Shown here: positions 9,520-19,765 of the stretch, one piece after another
Numbering within the stretch: the stretch's first letter is position 1
Layout of the letters: every line of letters begins with the position of its first letter
NCBI GenBank assembly: GCA_977017575.1
Contig: CDRNVI010000010.1
Coordinates: forward strand, 155,389-219,388
From: Paramoeba atlantica
Lineage: Eukaryota; Discosea
DNA: 64,000 nucleotides
Reading direction: 5' to 3'
Made by a program: the position numbers and the translations under genes
The notes under the pieces: model-generated
The model's input: the letters and a program-made list of their open reading frames with translations, nothing else
The model's database searches: none
What the model was told of the DNA's origin: nothing

Positions 9520-10836
9520 ATGCTTCCGGAACGTGTAAGGGGACAGGCTTTTGAAACCCTTACACGGACCAAGCGTGGTCGGGGGGTCATCTTTCGATCA
9601 CCCGAGCGGGAGGGGTCTGCTAAACTCCGGCAGAGGGCGGTGCGGGCGCTCTGTAAGATAGTCCGCGTTGGGGCTCATCTTCGCGTCACGTGGAGACACG
9701 ACAACTGTTGCGAGACTCTGTTTGTTTGGGAGGGCGAAGTCGTGTGTGAGGGGCCGGCTTATCTCAAAAGCGTAGGCGGGCATACTCAGGGGGGATCCTC
9801 GGTAACTCGAGGTGAACCTTTGGCCGGTACATTTCGTGTTCGGTACGTGGCGAGGCCGCACACGACTCTCCCCTTTCCCCCCTTACCGAATACAGGTGTC
9901 GTGCTCTGCGCGGTGCAGGTGAGTAACCCGGCAAAGGCGAAACGAAGGAGCTCCCGTCACCGCCCTCGGTCACACTGGGCGTCGCGTGGCACACACGCCC
10001 AACGAGATTCGGAGAACCTCAAAGGTTCCGCTGCGAAGGAGGACACAACCGTTGCAACACTTAACGTTACGACGTTAAAACTCGAGGGGGAAGATGAATT
10101 CTCTCTTCGAAGATGCAGCCGTTTGAACGAGGTGCTTGCTTTCATGCAGGTAAAGGGGGTTGTCATCATGTGCCTTCAGGAGACCAAATACAATTTCTCG
10201 AAGGAAGGCCATGAGGATGGAATCCTCTATAGGCAGGTTGAAAACCTAGGGGAGCGTTTTCATTTGTATTTGCTGTCGGTCGCCGCACGCGATTCATATA
10301 ATGGCATGGCCATTGTTAGCCGACATGCGTTTCGGAAGGTTTGGATGGTGAGCAATAGGGTGATGGGAGCTGAGTGTCCCCTGGAGGAGGGGACCGGCAC
10401 TTTGTTTAATGTCTACATGTATGGCCCTATACGGGACTCCTCAGAAGCCGTTCATGCGGCATTTCTGGGTGACTTGGACAAGGCGTGTCGTGAGGTCAAG
10501 GCAGAACGGAAACGCAGACCTTTATTGGTCATGGGGGACTTCAATGTACCGATAACGCTCGTGACAAATCCGAGCATGGATCCCCGAGCGGTCTCTCAGC
10601 TGAAAGGCCTCTTATGCTCCATCGGCTGCAAGTCAGCACACACCCTCTGCCCGAGCAGGAGAAAATGGACATGTGAGTTGCCGGGCAGGAGGGCGGAGAC
10701 AAAGGACCGTCGCAACGTGGGAACAGAGAGGGTAAGGCAGGAGGGGGAAGAAGGAAAGGTGGAACTGGGAAGGAAGGGTTCAGAGCCAGAGGGGACGGAT
10801 AACAGTGGTATGGTGAAGAGGGGCAGAGAAGGATGA
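9520..10836 (+). mobile_element. LINE ORF with apurinic-type (EEP) endonuclease domain
   Basis: 438 codons. Residues 1-150 are basic and of unknown role. From about residue 175 an endonuclease/exonuclease/phosphatase domain is seen: ATLNVTTLKL, then CLQETKYNF (metal-binding Glu), NGMAIVSR, FNVYMYGP, and LLVMGDFNVPI (the GDFN motif). The frame then drifts into low-complexity Gly/Glu text. No reverse transcriptase follows; instead the sequence passes at about 10857 into the 3' end of a LINE with a restriction-like nuclease. This is therefore a 3'-truncated LINE or an internally deleted dual-nuclease one. Confidence 0.75.
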
Positions 10837-10856
10837 GAGGAAAATGGGGACAAGGT

Positions 10857-11330
10857 ACTTGATTTCGAGGTCACCCACGCCCAGTAATCCAAATACTCGG
10901 ACAAAGTCCGTAACGCTAGCTCGGTGGCCGCGGGGTCATTTGCCGAGCACTACGCCACGGAGCACAAGGAGCGACAACGAAGAGTCTGTAGGCACTGTCC
11001 CGAACTTCGCTGCCATGGCTGTTGAGAGCAACGGTTCGTGGAGCGTTAGCGTGGCAGCTAACGTGGCATGCTTCGATGGGTTGGCATAAGGAGGGCCCAA
11101 GCCTCCCAAGGTACCCTGACCGAGGAAGCGGCAACGAATAAACTCTATCTAGAGCTGAACGTGACCCTTGTGCGAGCCCAAGCTCGGATGATGGTCACCC
11201 GTATGTCTGTTTCCGACCCATGCGCCCCAATCACTGATGATTAGGGCTCCGGACGATCTAGAGTGTTGATCGGGCGGGCAGCCCCTATTCTCACGCCTCA
11301 CCTTCGCAGGTGAGGCGCAGGTTGCTGATG
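10857..11330 (+). mobile_element. LINE 3' end: restriction-like nuclease tail and 3' UTR
   Basis: Matches 50968-51450 of the LINE at 47.5-51.7 kb: LDFEVTHAQ, VRNASSVAAGSFAEHYA, AMAVESNGSWS, then NVTLVRAQARMMVTRMSV. In-frame stops show decay. The 3' UTR ends with TATTCTCAC and a hairpin (11294-11317), also present at the same place in the other copy. The fragment begins abruptly, as expected from 5' truncation during target-primed reverse transcription. Confidence 0.7.
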
Positions 11331-11766
11331 TGAATCCTATCTTGGAACGCTCCTACGCCTGCGCAGGAAACGGAAGTTCTTCGCGCGGCGCTCAACATAT
11401 TCGCCGCAACTGAAGAGAAGAGTTCGCCGCACTTGCAGCGGAGTGATTTTAGTAGCCCAGAAGCATCACGTTGAGCATCTTGCAGCGCATCATAGCATGT
11501 TCTGGGAAGGCATAATGTGGTTAGCGGAGCTCTTCTACTCAAGGTAGCAGGCTTCACCCGTCTGCGAAAGGCTTCGATCGTCGCTCTTCTCAAAGCAAAC
11601 CAGATCTCACATTTGAAAAGAAAAGCGACTAAACAAAGAAGTGTATTTGCCAAGACAGGCTGGCTTTTCAGAAGAGGTGTAGAATGCTTTTTTTCTAAGC
11701 AGTTGCGCAATTACATTCGAAAGTAGTAGATATGTCATTCCTCCAATCAAAGCGATTTATTGAATT
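11331..11766. other. Spacer, origin unclear
   Basis: Open frames on both strands (for example 11291-11710 minus) show no recognisable motif. Probably decayed repeat sequence between the LINE end and the hypothetical host gene. Confidence 0.3.
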
Positions 11767-12456
11767 TCAATAGATTTGATTGACCACATCATCAAAATTT
11801 ATTGAGCTTACTATAAATTTATCAAGATTGCCTGCAAAGTGTTCTGTACTACGCAGACCAGGAAGAAACCTTTCAGAGCTTAAAGTAGATCTGTGCCTTC
11901 GTAAGGTAAGTGCTTCGAAATTTTCTTTTCGAATACCAGGATAGAGATACATTGCTTGTAAGGCTGGAGAGCGAGACACGGGTGAAGGATGGCTTGTTTG
12001 GTCTGTACTAATTTGAAGATCTTTAGATTTCGTGTCCGTATCAATCACACTTGACGTGGTACTAGACGTGGTACGAGAAGCGGGAATAATAGTGTCTATT
12101 GCATTGAGTTCAGATCTATCGTCGTCTTCAATTTGAGCCTCTGATAACAGTGGCAACTGCGCTTCAGATCGTTGAAGATATTTTTTATTTAACTCAGAGA
12201 AAAGTTGGCAGCGAAATTCCTTCATCCGCTGATCTATAGCTTTTAACAAACAGGAGTGATCAATTTCTGTTTCACAGCTCTTAGCTTGCGAGGAAGAGCC
12301 AGAGTTCAAGCCAGAATATTCTCTATTCTCATAAGAGTTCTCACAAGAATTTTCCGAACGTACAAGTCCATTCGAATCGTTCGACCACGTGTTTTCAGTA
12401 GAGAGCTTATCTTGTAGCTCAAATTTTTGCTTGTCAATGCCTTGCTCCATAATCAT
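11767..12456 (-). CDS. Hypothetical protein, Ser/Thr-rich, probable host gene
   Basis: 229 residues from ATG 12456. The N-terminal half is acidic and Ser/Asn-rich with a short predicted helix (LLKAIDQRMKEFRCQLFSEL, about residues 75-94). The middle is Thr/Ser-rich (SRTTSSTTSSVIDTDTKS) and the C-terminus has a basic patch (LTLRRHRSTLSSERFLPG). A T-rich run ending in AG precedes the ATG on the coding strand, as for other host genes. No family recognised. It is isolated among transposons but shares the host-gene strand and is free of stops. Confidence 0.6.
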   Translation of the reverse strand: MIMEQGIDKQKFELQDKLSTENTWSNDSNGLVRSENSCENSYENREYSGLNSGSSSQAKSCETEIDHSCLLKAIDQRMKEFRCQLFSELNKKYLQRSEAQLPLLSEAQIEDDDRSELNAIDTIIPASRTTSSTTSSVIDTDTKSKDLQISTDQTSHPSPVSRSPALQAMYLYPGIRKENFEALTLRRHRSTLSSERFLPGLRSTEHFAGNLDKFIVSSINFDDVVNQIY

Positions 12457-12744
12457 GCATGCAATAATGATAGCTTCAAAAAAAAATCAAAGTTCAAGAG
12501 GCTTTCAAATTAAGAAAAATATTTACAGATCACAATCTACAAGGATTATAAATTTAGAAAAAAACGACAATTGCACTTCTATTCATTTTCCAGTTTGTCA
12601 AGTCGAGCAAAAAGATTGTCTTCTTAGATGTAGATATGGTCAGGACAGATAAAAGCTGCATACTGGTGCGCTTAAATAAAAAAATCGGGTACGTCTCTAC
12701 TTCGTTGAATATTCAACGAAGTGCCGGCGCTTCGTTGAACCATT

Positions 12745-13062
12745 CATTTCTCCCCCATTTTACGCCCCAAAAGCGAGTTTGCTCAAGGAATTCTCATGGT
12801 GTTCTTCTCAACGCCTGTTCTTATGCCTTGCCAGGGAAGATTAAAGAACACCAAAGGATACTTCTTGTGGCCGACTTCGAGAAAACACAGTCTTATTCCC
12901 GGACTTACCAAAGTGTTTGGGTCCACTAGGGAACTGTGAAACTCTGGGTGGAACGATTCATGTTTTTACGATAAACTTCAGACAAAAAACAAAGATAAAT
13001 TTGATAATAAGTTAAAGAACTTCAGAAAACGTTGTAGAATCATCGTAGAAAAGAAGGGTGTA
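12745..13062 (+). mobile_element. Internally deleted Tc1-like copy
   Basis: The left part (12757-12950) matches the N-terminal coding region of the element at 42211-43781: PHFTPQKRVCSRNS, then LLVADFEKTQSYSRT and GTVKLWVERF. At about 12955-12965 it jumps to sequence matching the last 100 bp of that gene (FRKRCRIIVEKKG). The whole catalytic core, about 0.8 kb, is missing. A non-autonomous deletion derivative. Confidence 0.75.
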
Positions 13063-13065
13063 TAT

Positions 13066-13262
13066 TGGACCCCATGCATACCGCCACAGCAAGCCAGTGT
13101 CAACTTGTGCCAGCCAGTGCCAGCCACAACGGCCCTTTTTCTAGGGGACCGGAAATGGTTGACTGGCGGAACGTGTGTTTTTTGTGGCCTGCGACTCAAC
13201 ACGGGGTGATAAAATTAAAAATTCTGTGCCAGCCAGTGCCAGCCACACTTGCATGGGCTCCC
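13066..13262. repeat. GCCAGCCAGTGCCAGCCAC repeats
   Basis: Two clusters (about 13090-13125 and 13228-13248) share the same GCCAGCCAGTGCCAGCCAC core. They sit directly downstream of the deleted Tc1 copy. Function unknown. Confidence 0.5.
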
Positions 13263-13347
13263 ACTTGCATTGTGGATGCTACACGGGTTTTAAAATAATG
13301 TTTCCTAAAAATATCTGAGATTTTTTATTATTTCTTTAAGTGGCAAT

Positions 13348-13890
13348 TTGCTTTTTTGGCCTTTTTCCCGGAACACGGAAGGGACGGTGAAATATGGGGG
13401 CGGGGGTTTGATGGTATGGGCGTGCATTGCGCACGCAGGGGTGGGCAAGATACGTCTGATTGAGGGCAATTTGAACGCCCATCAGTACGTTGAAATTCTG
13501 GATCAGAATCTTGCCCCCTCCATTGAGCAAGTGGGCCTAGACCCCGACGAGGTCTTGTTTCAACAAGACAATGACCCGAAACACACGAGCAAGCTTGCCA
13601 AAGAGTGGTTGGCGAGCCACAGCTATGTGGTTTAGAAGTGGCCCCCGCAATCCCCAGATCTCAATCCTATTGAGAACATGTGGGGACACTTAAAACGGCG
13701 TCTCTCTGCCTATAAGAAGGACCCAAAGGGAATGATCGAGCTTTGGGACCGGGCCAAAGTTGTGTGGGACGCACTTCCCAGTGCCCTATGCGCGTCTACT
13801 GTGAGCATGCTGCTCACACTGTGAGCATGCCTCGCCATATGAGAGCGGTGATTGCTGCGAAAGGGGGGCATACAAAGTATTAGTTTTACC
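13348..13890 (+). mobile_element. Tc1-type transposase C-terminal fragment (DD34E)
   Basis: Encodes GGGLMVWACIAHAGVGK, then VLFQQDNDPKHTSKLA (second Asp), an in-frame TAG after SHSYVV, and WPPQSPDLNPIENMWGHLK (third acidic residue). Thirty-four residues separate the D and the E, the classical Tc1 spacing and different from the DD32E elements elsewhere in the window. The DNA-binding domain and first Asp are missing. The tail is marked by a short duplication of CACTGTGAGCATG. Confidence 0.85.
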
Positions 13891-14163
13891 TTGTTTTTAC
13901 CGTTTATTAATCAAGAAATAATCCATCTTTTTATCAAAAAATCTTCACTTGAAAAAAGTGTAAAAAATGTCTCAATAATATTTTTCACTCAAAGGTGTTA
14001 CGGGTCCTCGTGGAAGCTGCTGCATAGGTAACGGCCCTCATAGTCAGTGTGCTGGTACATACCCCTACATAACCCCCATATACTATGATAACTATTCGTC
14101 TTTCATTTCAAAGATAATCACTCAACAAAATATTTTTTCATAACATTGAGACATTTTTTAACG

Positions 14164-15350
14164 TCACTGTACCTTTGAGTCATCACTGTTTTCAGAAAAG
14201 CTACAAAAACTATCACTGACGTCATTCATGCGATCATCCATGTCTTCACATCCATAAAAATTGCGAATACACTCCAGAATGTTGAAGCGGATTTGCCAGG
14301 ATTCTTTCCGCTCAGTTTTTCCGAATCCGAATTTCACGCACTGCAATGCCGCATTACGGCGCAAATCCATGGATGATATTCCGTGATTATATAATGCTGC
14401 TGCTTGATCCAGTGTTTGATCGTCCGATGAGCGGCTTCCGCGTGATTGGTGTGATGGCCCTTCAAAGTCACGAATTCCTTACTTTGATTTACAGTAAAAT
14501 GTCTGCAGTATTCCCCCAAGTTTATGTAGCCACGCCACTCATCGGTTACCACCACAGATCGCGCGCTCGTTAAATGTGGGGTAATGAAGTTCAGAAGCGT
14601 ATGCTGGTCCCTTCGTTTGACGAGTTTCCAATGGGTTCTCCCCATTTTACGTTCATCTATCTCTGTGACGGTGACGAACCACCATCCGACTTTTCTCACC
14701 CGCTTTCCGCGATGGTACTTTCTCTTCCCTATAAAGGTTTCATCGACTTGGAGATTTGAAAAATCGAAGTTTGCATTTTCTTGGCGAAAATATGCAGCAC
14801 TGGATACCATGTGTAACAGCTTCGTAATGGTTCTCGGACGCACCCCGCGGTTACGGCTTATGTTCCCGGTCGTCAAATTGTTTGCAATATCAGCCCATAT
14901 GAGAAGCAGAGTAGTGAGAGTTACGCGTGTGCGGCTACTTAAATAAGGTTCGTACATGAAGGCTCTAGCTCTACAGGCATTCGCAGCCCCCTCCTCCCGA
15001 TGAGTACACTCGAAGAACCGCCAGGTATCCTTCATCTCCACCATAAACTCTCCCCCGTGGCGTTTGCACTCTGGTGCTGTCAAAAGGCCGTGATTTTTCA
15101 TCCACACCTCCGCCGCTTCCGCCTGGGGAATGTACCTCATATTACGCCACAAGCGAATGCACGCGAAACCTTCACATCCCCGACAAACTCGATGTGCTTC
15201 ATGCGGCGGAATATGGCCTTCCGTCCATGTCGCGTGTTCGACAGCATTGTTGTTGTTGTTACGTTATTTGTATGCTTGTGTCTCGAGGTAAGCCTTAAAA
15301 CGTCTCAAAAAGGCATCCGACGTATTCCCAGTACCGTGGTCGTTGCTCAT
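14164..15350 (-). mobile_element. Merlin transposase, nearly full length
   Basis: Starts MSNDHGTGNTSDAFLRRF from ATG 15350. A zinc-binding N-terminal module follows: CRGCEGFACIRLW, then PECKRHGGEF and ECTHREEGAANACRA. The catalytic core is LQVDETFIGKRKYHRGK (first Asp), GWWFVTVTE, SVVVTDEWRGYINLGEY (second Asp) and HTNHAEAAHRTIKHW (third acidic residue). The reading frame is broken by a TAA near 15264 and by a frameshift near 14370, after which the acidic tail (14164-14370) continues. The copy is therefore inactive as it stands. Upstream lies the shared module 15420-15765. Confidence 0.88.
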
Positions 15351-15419
15351 TGGAAAAAGAAACGGTAAAAGAAGAGATCAGAGATTATGACCAAACGATC
15401 AGTCAAGGAATTCACCTCG

Positions 15420-15765
15420 CAGAGGTGGGCATCAAATACACAATCCTGCGGAAGTGGCAGACCTAGGTTCTCAGTGCGCGACCCGCGCGCTGGAGGGCGC
15501 GGGTCGCCAAAAAATATAATTATGTCCCAGGGCTACGCTCACAGTTGGGCCTTGCTCGCAAACGGGGGCTTTTGCCTCCAGAAGAGGGCTTCGCTCACAG
15601 TTGGGCTTTGCTCGCAAACGGGGGACTTTGCCTCCAGAAGTGGGCTTCGCTCACAATAAGGCGTTGCTCGAAGGCTGGGGGCTTTTGCCTCCAGAAGTGG
15701 GCTACGCGCACAGTTAGGCCTTGCCTCCAGACACGTAAACTAGGTGTCGCAGTTTAGGAAAATAA
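15420..15765 (-). repeat. Merlin-associated 5' module with tandem subrepeats
   Basis: Contains a G/C palindrome (15479-15507, CCCGCGCGCTGGAGGGCGCGGG) and about four tandem units of 45-50 bp based on GCTCACAGTTGGGCCTTGCT. The same block, in the same orientation relative to the transposase, precedes the Merlin gene at 46024, and a solo copy lies at 56285-56545. It is therefore probably the terminal region of the Merlin element family. Confidence 0.7.
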
Positions 15766-16374
15766 ATGCATAATCCTGCGGAAGTGGATGACACAGGTTA
15801 TCAGTGTTCACAGTTGGGCCTTGCTTGCAAAAAAACGTGAGTACCATTAGATCTCTACACCAAAAGTCTATTTTTGGATGCCGCTTGTGAAGACTAAAAG
15901 TGAAGACAAAGAATGAGAGAAGAAAAACAGAATTTTTATAAGCAATATCTTGGCGTATTGATGCACTTCTTGAATCGAAAGGATATCGCGATCAAAAAGC
16001 CTAAATGTACGCCTTGCAAAAAAAGGAAAGGAAAAGATGTGTAGCAAATGACTTTTGTTAAAACTTTCAGTGAACATTATGAACGATTTGCATGTAAATC
16101 TCAAATTCTTGTTTTCACAAACCGTTTTTTTTTAGAGTTTTAAAACAGGCTAAAACCCTAGGAACGAATAGATTTCAAAATGAGCGAAAGAGTGGTGCTG
16201 CAACCCCCATGGATTCGCGCGGGGGAAAACAAAGGGGGTGCCTTATTCTTATCGAGGGGTTTTATACGAGAACATTTTTGCTATTATTTATGATACACTT
16301 ATAGAGCAGAGATTGTTTTCATCTTGGTGGAGGAAAAGAAACTCGCGCGCAGAACGCGCGGTACCGTTTAAATA
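15766..16374. other. Spacer with an 80-bp dispersed repeat
   Basis: The stretch at about 15947-16025 is nearly identical to 36718-36800 (CTTGGCGTATTGATGCACTT onward). No gene is seen; the minus-strand frame at 15868-16104 has no motif. Confidence 0.5.
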
Positions 16375-17113
16375 CAGGGGTGTAAATTTGGATGTGGGGG
16401 GGTCTAAAATTTGTAAAACTTGGCCAATTTTGAAAAATAATAGCGCATTCGAGAGCTCTCGAACAGGGCTCATGAACGTAACAAGGCCGAACTAGGCACA
16501 AGGGGGCATTGCCCCCTAGACAAAGAGCCCCGAAACGCTATTTGTAACTTTCTAAAATAATGCTAAATGTAAAAAATATATATTAATAATTGCTATTATC
16601 GTCGATTAATCTCAATCACAATACAGCATCGCCTTCGAAAGCTCTTCACGGCATTTTCAGGGGCCTTGAAACGCTGCTTCGATCGCAATGATCAAATCTG
16701 CACAATTCCGAGGGGCTCAACCATTTTTGGAGTCGCCCACTATGGAACATGAATTTTTAGCGCGAAAAAGATTGTGTTGTTTCGTAATCGGCAACAAGAA
16801 CCATGCACCAGCTTGCTTTTACGTGCTCAGGCGAAGAATAAACACTTTCGTAGTTTTTGTGTTCGGGTGATCGCCCGCAACCCCGTCTTTGTAGCATGAA
16901 TCAGGGGAGAAATCAGAAAAACTGTGAAAAATGCAAGAATTTGCCTCCCAAAAAACTAAGTTTTTTTACGTGCACTCGAAAATCTAATTAACGCAGATGC
17001 CGTGCGTGCACGTTCATGAGCTCAGTTCGAGAGCTCTCGAATGCGCTATTATTTTCCAAAATTGGCCAAGTTTTACAAATTTTAGACCCCCCACATCCAA
17101 ATTTACACCCTTG
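16375..17113. mobile_element. Non-autonomous Tc1-like element (MITE) with TIRs
   Basis: Inverted repeats of about 88 bp (16375-16462 and 17026-17113) begin CAGGGGTGTAAATTTGGATG and its complement, and include GAGAGCTCTCGA near their inner ends. They are flanked by TA on both sides (16373-16374 and 17114-17115). The TIRs are related to those of the coding element at 42211-43781. The interior has no transposase. Total 739 bp. Confidence 0.88.
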
Positions 17114-17488
17114 TATGTGGCACGCGATTTTGAAGCCGCGAGTAAAAATGGATAAAAAAAATGTAATTTCCTTCGGCCGCGTACCATAAAGTGTAAGTTC
17201 GAGATTTTAGACCTCAGGTGAGCTCAGGGAGGGGAGTCTGTCGTGATGCGCTTAAACGAAGGAAGGATGACAATTCACCTGCAGACGTCTTTAGTTACGG
17301 ATAATTTATCTGAAGCCAAATCTGAATTCAACAAATCGTTGTATGTTATCCGCGAATAAATAACACTGTATAAATAAATCGGTCGCTGTAACCTTTTTTG
17401 ACAAGAGTTCTCGATACTTTCAGAATAGAAGAATATAATGCCTAAAATGATTGCATGGACACGGCCATAAGCCTACTTCGTAGAAGTT
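17114..17488. other. Intergenic, no gene seen
   Basis: Spacer downstream of the methyltransferase gene and next to the MITE. No repeat or RNA gene recognised. Confidence 0.4.
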
Positions 17489-19426
17489 TTATCGAGAAAG
17501 AAAGAGAACTTGCTCCACGTGAGGCGTATGGGGAAAAAGATCCACTGCCAAGGAGAGCTGAGGCGTAAAAGGGGTATTGGGATACTTCTTTGTGGGTCGT
17601 TTCATCAGATCCGTCGCATCCCGAATAAGGGCATTTTGGTTGCATGAGACGTACACAATTTGCGTAATTGATCTCATTGAACGTAACCATCGCACCATAT
17701 TCCCATGTAGTCCTTCTCGAGGCGGATCGACGAGCGCTACCACAGAGGCAGAGTTCATCGAGCGCTCGCTTGACTCTGCGGAATCTTTTGACATAGTTAT
17801 GTTTTCGCCCGACTCTATCTTTGGTAAAACTCGTGCTCTCTTCTCTTGCACAGACGATAGCGTCTTCGTGATTTCCGTTAACAAATTCTCTACTTTACCC
17901 TCTAAATAGGATACATTTTGGGCATTCTGGGCCTGTGTATTTCGCTTTGCATCTTGGACCGCATCATGCACCGCTTCCACGCCTATTACCCAATGCACTT
18001 GGGAGCGCAGAAACAAACCCAAGAGTCCAGTGCCACAGCACAGATCTAACAGTATGGTGTCGCTTGAGAGCTTTGCGTGTTGTTTAATTTGTCGTAACAA
18101 CGCTTCGGAAGCTTTCGTGTTGACTTGGAAAAAAGACCCAGGGCTGATTAAAAACGGGATGCCATCCATTCGCTCTTCCAAATGCGAAGGACCGAAGAGT
18201 AATTTGAAAGGCAAATCCCAAGGGGCGGCGTTGCTGACCCCATCGTGTTCCTGCCAAAAAATACATCGAACGCCGGAGGAGAATTCGTCGAGCAGACTTT
18301 GGTACAGTTTTTCTCGAGTGTGTGTGTAAGATAACTCTGTGCTATGGTTTGCATCATCCGAATTGTTTGAGTCCTTTTCTTTTTCATTTGAATCCGGAAA
18401 CCGTGTTGTCTGTACAATCATCATCGTTTCCCCTTTTTGGTTCATCCGCACGCTGAGTCTTCTCCAGAATCCACAATGAAGACTCTTGTCATAACTCCTA
18501 AAAAGAGAAGCACAGCGATTGTACCAAAGTTGAACCCACTTCTCAAATCGTTGAGCGATTAAAATCGCGATTTGAGGCGTACAAGGACAGTACTCGGGTG
18601 AGGATACAGCAAAGTGCCCATCTTTAACAGCTCCGAGATTAAACCCGACTCGAGGGAGAGAGGACATGTGATCTCCCTCTTTTTCACACCCCAGGCCAAT
18701 AGTAAAATCGACGCGGTTCCGATACCCGTAGAGCTCAGGAGAGGGGGAGAGACCTGCAAAAGGAATTGCTGGAGGCAATTCGATAGATGAAGAGAAATTG
18801 GAAAATCCAGAAAGTGCTCTTCGATCAGCTTGATAGACCTCGTGACGTATTTTTTCAAGAACCTCCGAGCAGTGTTTGGTCTTCTTTTCAAGCTGAGATT
18901 CGTAGGAGAGGGCTGTCCAGGGAGCAGTGCTGGAGGATGGGTTCGTTTTACGATCAACGTCGCCTTTAGAGCATGAATAATTCTCCATTTCAGATAAAGC
19001 TAATTCCGTTTTTGGACGAGATTCTTTGTCTCTTTTTCGTTTTAGATTTCTGTCTATTGGATCTTCCATATCACCAACAAACACAGGAGTTTCTTTCCAT
19101 GAGGTGCCTTTGTGCTTTATTGCACATAAAATTTGACTGGCTGTATTTTTTGCAAGTTCCGAATCGAAAGAAAGAAATAAGTAGCTACTGTTGGGACTCT
19201 TTCCAACACGAGTGCAGCCAGTGAAATAAGACTTTAAGGGGAAATTGCTCTTTTCTTGTTCTTGTTGATCCATCCTAGGTACCTTTTTTTCGAGAATACG
19301 TTTGATATCGCTTTGCGTAAATCGGTGGGACCCAACGAAGATTTTCAATAAATAATCATTTGTGCGTCGGTGAATCAGTGACTCGTTCGGAGTGTTGTGT
19401 GAATTCGGACTTGTTTCACTCTCCAT
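17489..19426 (-). CDS. RNA m5U methyltransferase (TRMT2/Trm2 family)
   Basis: 645 residues from ATG 19426. An N-terminal RRM-like region (about 28-110, LLKIFVGSHRFTQSDIK) resembles that of TRMT2A. The m5U fold follows: YGYRNRVDFTIG near 235, PGSFFQVNTKASEALL near 430, SAM motif LLDLCCGTGLLGLFLR near 462-477, and VALVDPPREGLHG near 560. The nucleophile is Cys595 in VSCNQNALIRD, and the general-base Glu638 lies in HVEQVLFL. The enzyme would make m5U54 in tRNA T-loops or an rRNA equivalent. It is longer than bacterial TrmA because of Ser-rich linkers. All catalytic residues are present. Confidence 0.93.
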   Translation of the reverse strand: MESETSPNSHNTPNESLIHRRTNDYLLKIFVGSHRFTQSDIKRILEKKVPRMDQQEQEKSNFPLKSYFTGCTRVGKSPNSSYLFLSFDSELAKNTASQILCAIKHKGTSWKETPVFVGDMEDPIDRNLKRKRDKESRPKTELALSEMENYSCSKGDVDRKTNPSSSTAPWTALSYESQLEKKTKHCSEVLEKIRHEVYQADRRALSGFSNFSSSIELPPAIPFAGLSPSPELYGYRNRVDFTIGLGCEKEGDHMSSLPRVGFNLGAVKDGHFAVSSPEYCPCTPQIAILIAQRFEKWVQLWYNRCASLFRSYDKSLHCGFWRRLSVRMNQKGETMMIVQTTRFPDSNEKEKDSNNSDDANHSTELSYTHTREKLYQSLLDEFSSGVRCIFWQEHDGVSNAAPWDLPFKLLFGPSHLEERMDGIPFLISPGSFFQVNTKASEALLRQIKQHAKLSSDTILLDLCCGTGLLGLFLRSQVHWVIGVEAVHDAVQDAKRNTQAQNAQNVSYLEGKVENLLTEITKTLSSVQEKRARVLPKIESGENITMSKDSAESSERSMNSASVVALVDPPREGLHGNMVRWLRSMRSITQIVYVSCNQNALIRDATDLMKRPTKKYPNTPFTPQLSLAVDLFPHTPHVEQVLFLSR

Positions 19427-19765
19427 TAAGAAAATGTTGGATTTGATGTCCTAAATAACTGATAATGTTGATATGTGCAATGAATGGCTAGTAAATTCAG
19501 CGTCACATGAAAAACGTTTTAAATTCAACATAAAGATTATGCCTGACGACTCTGCAGTACGTTATGTCGCATAATAACGTATAATGATATACACAACGAC
19601 AGAACCAGAGATAACGGCAAGTAGGAGCTGTAGTGAGAACTACAGACTCTGCGCTCTGCAAAAACTCAACCTTACATCGGAAACAGGATTTTCCTGTTGA
19701 TACTTCTGCCACCCGTTTTTACTTAAAAAGGAAAGTAACGAAAAGTCTTGTGAGTAGCTTGTAAG

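Noticed and set aside
11291-11710. Minus-strand ORF of 139 codons next to the hypothetical gene
   Set aside because: Overlaps the LINE 3' UTR hairpin and has no motif or leader signal.
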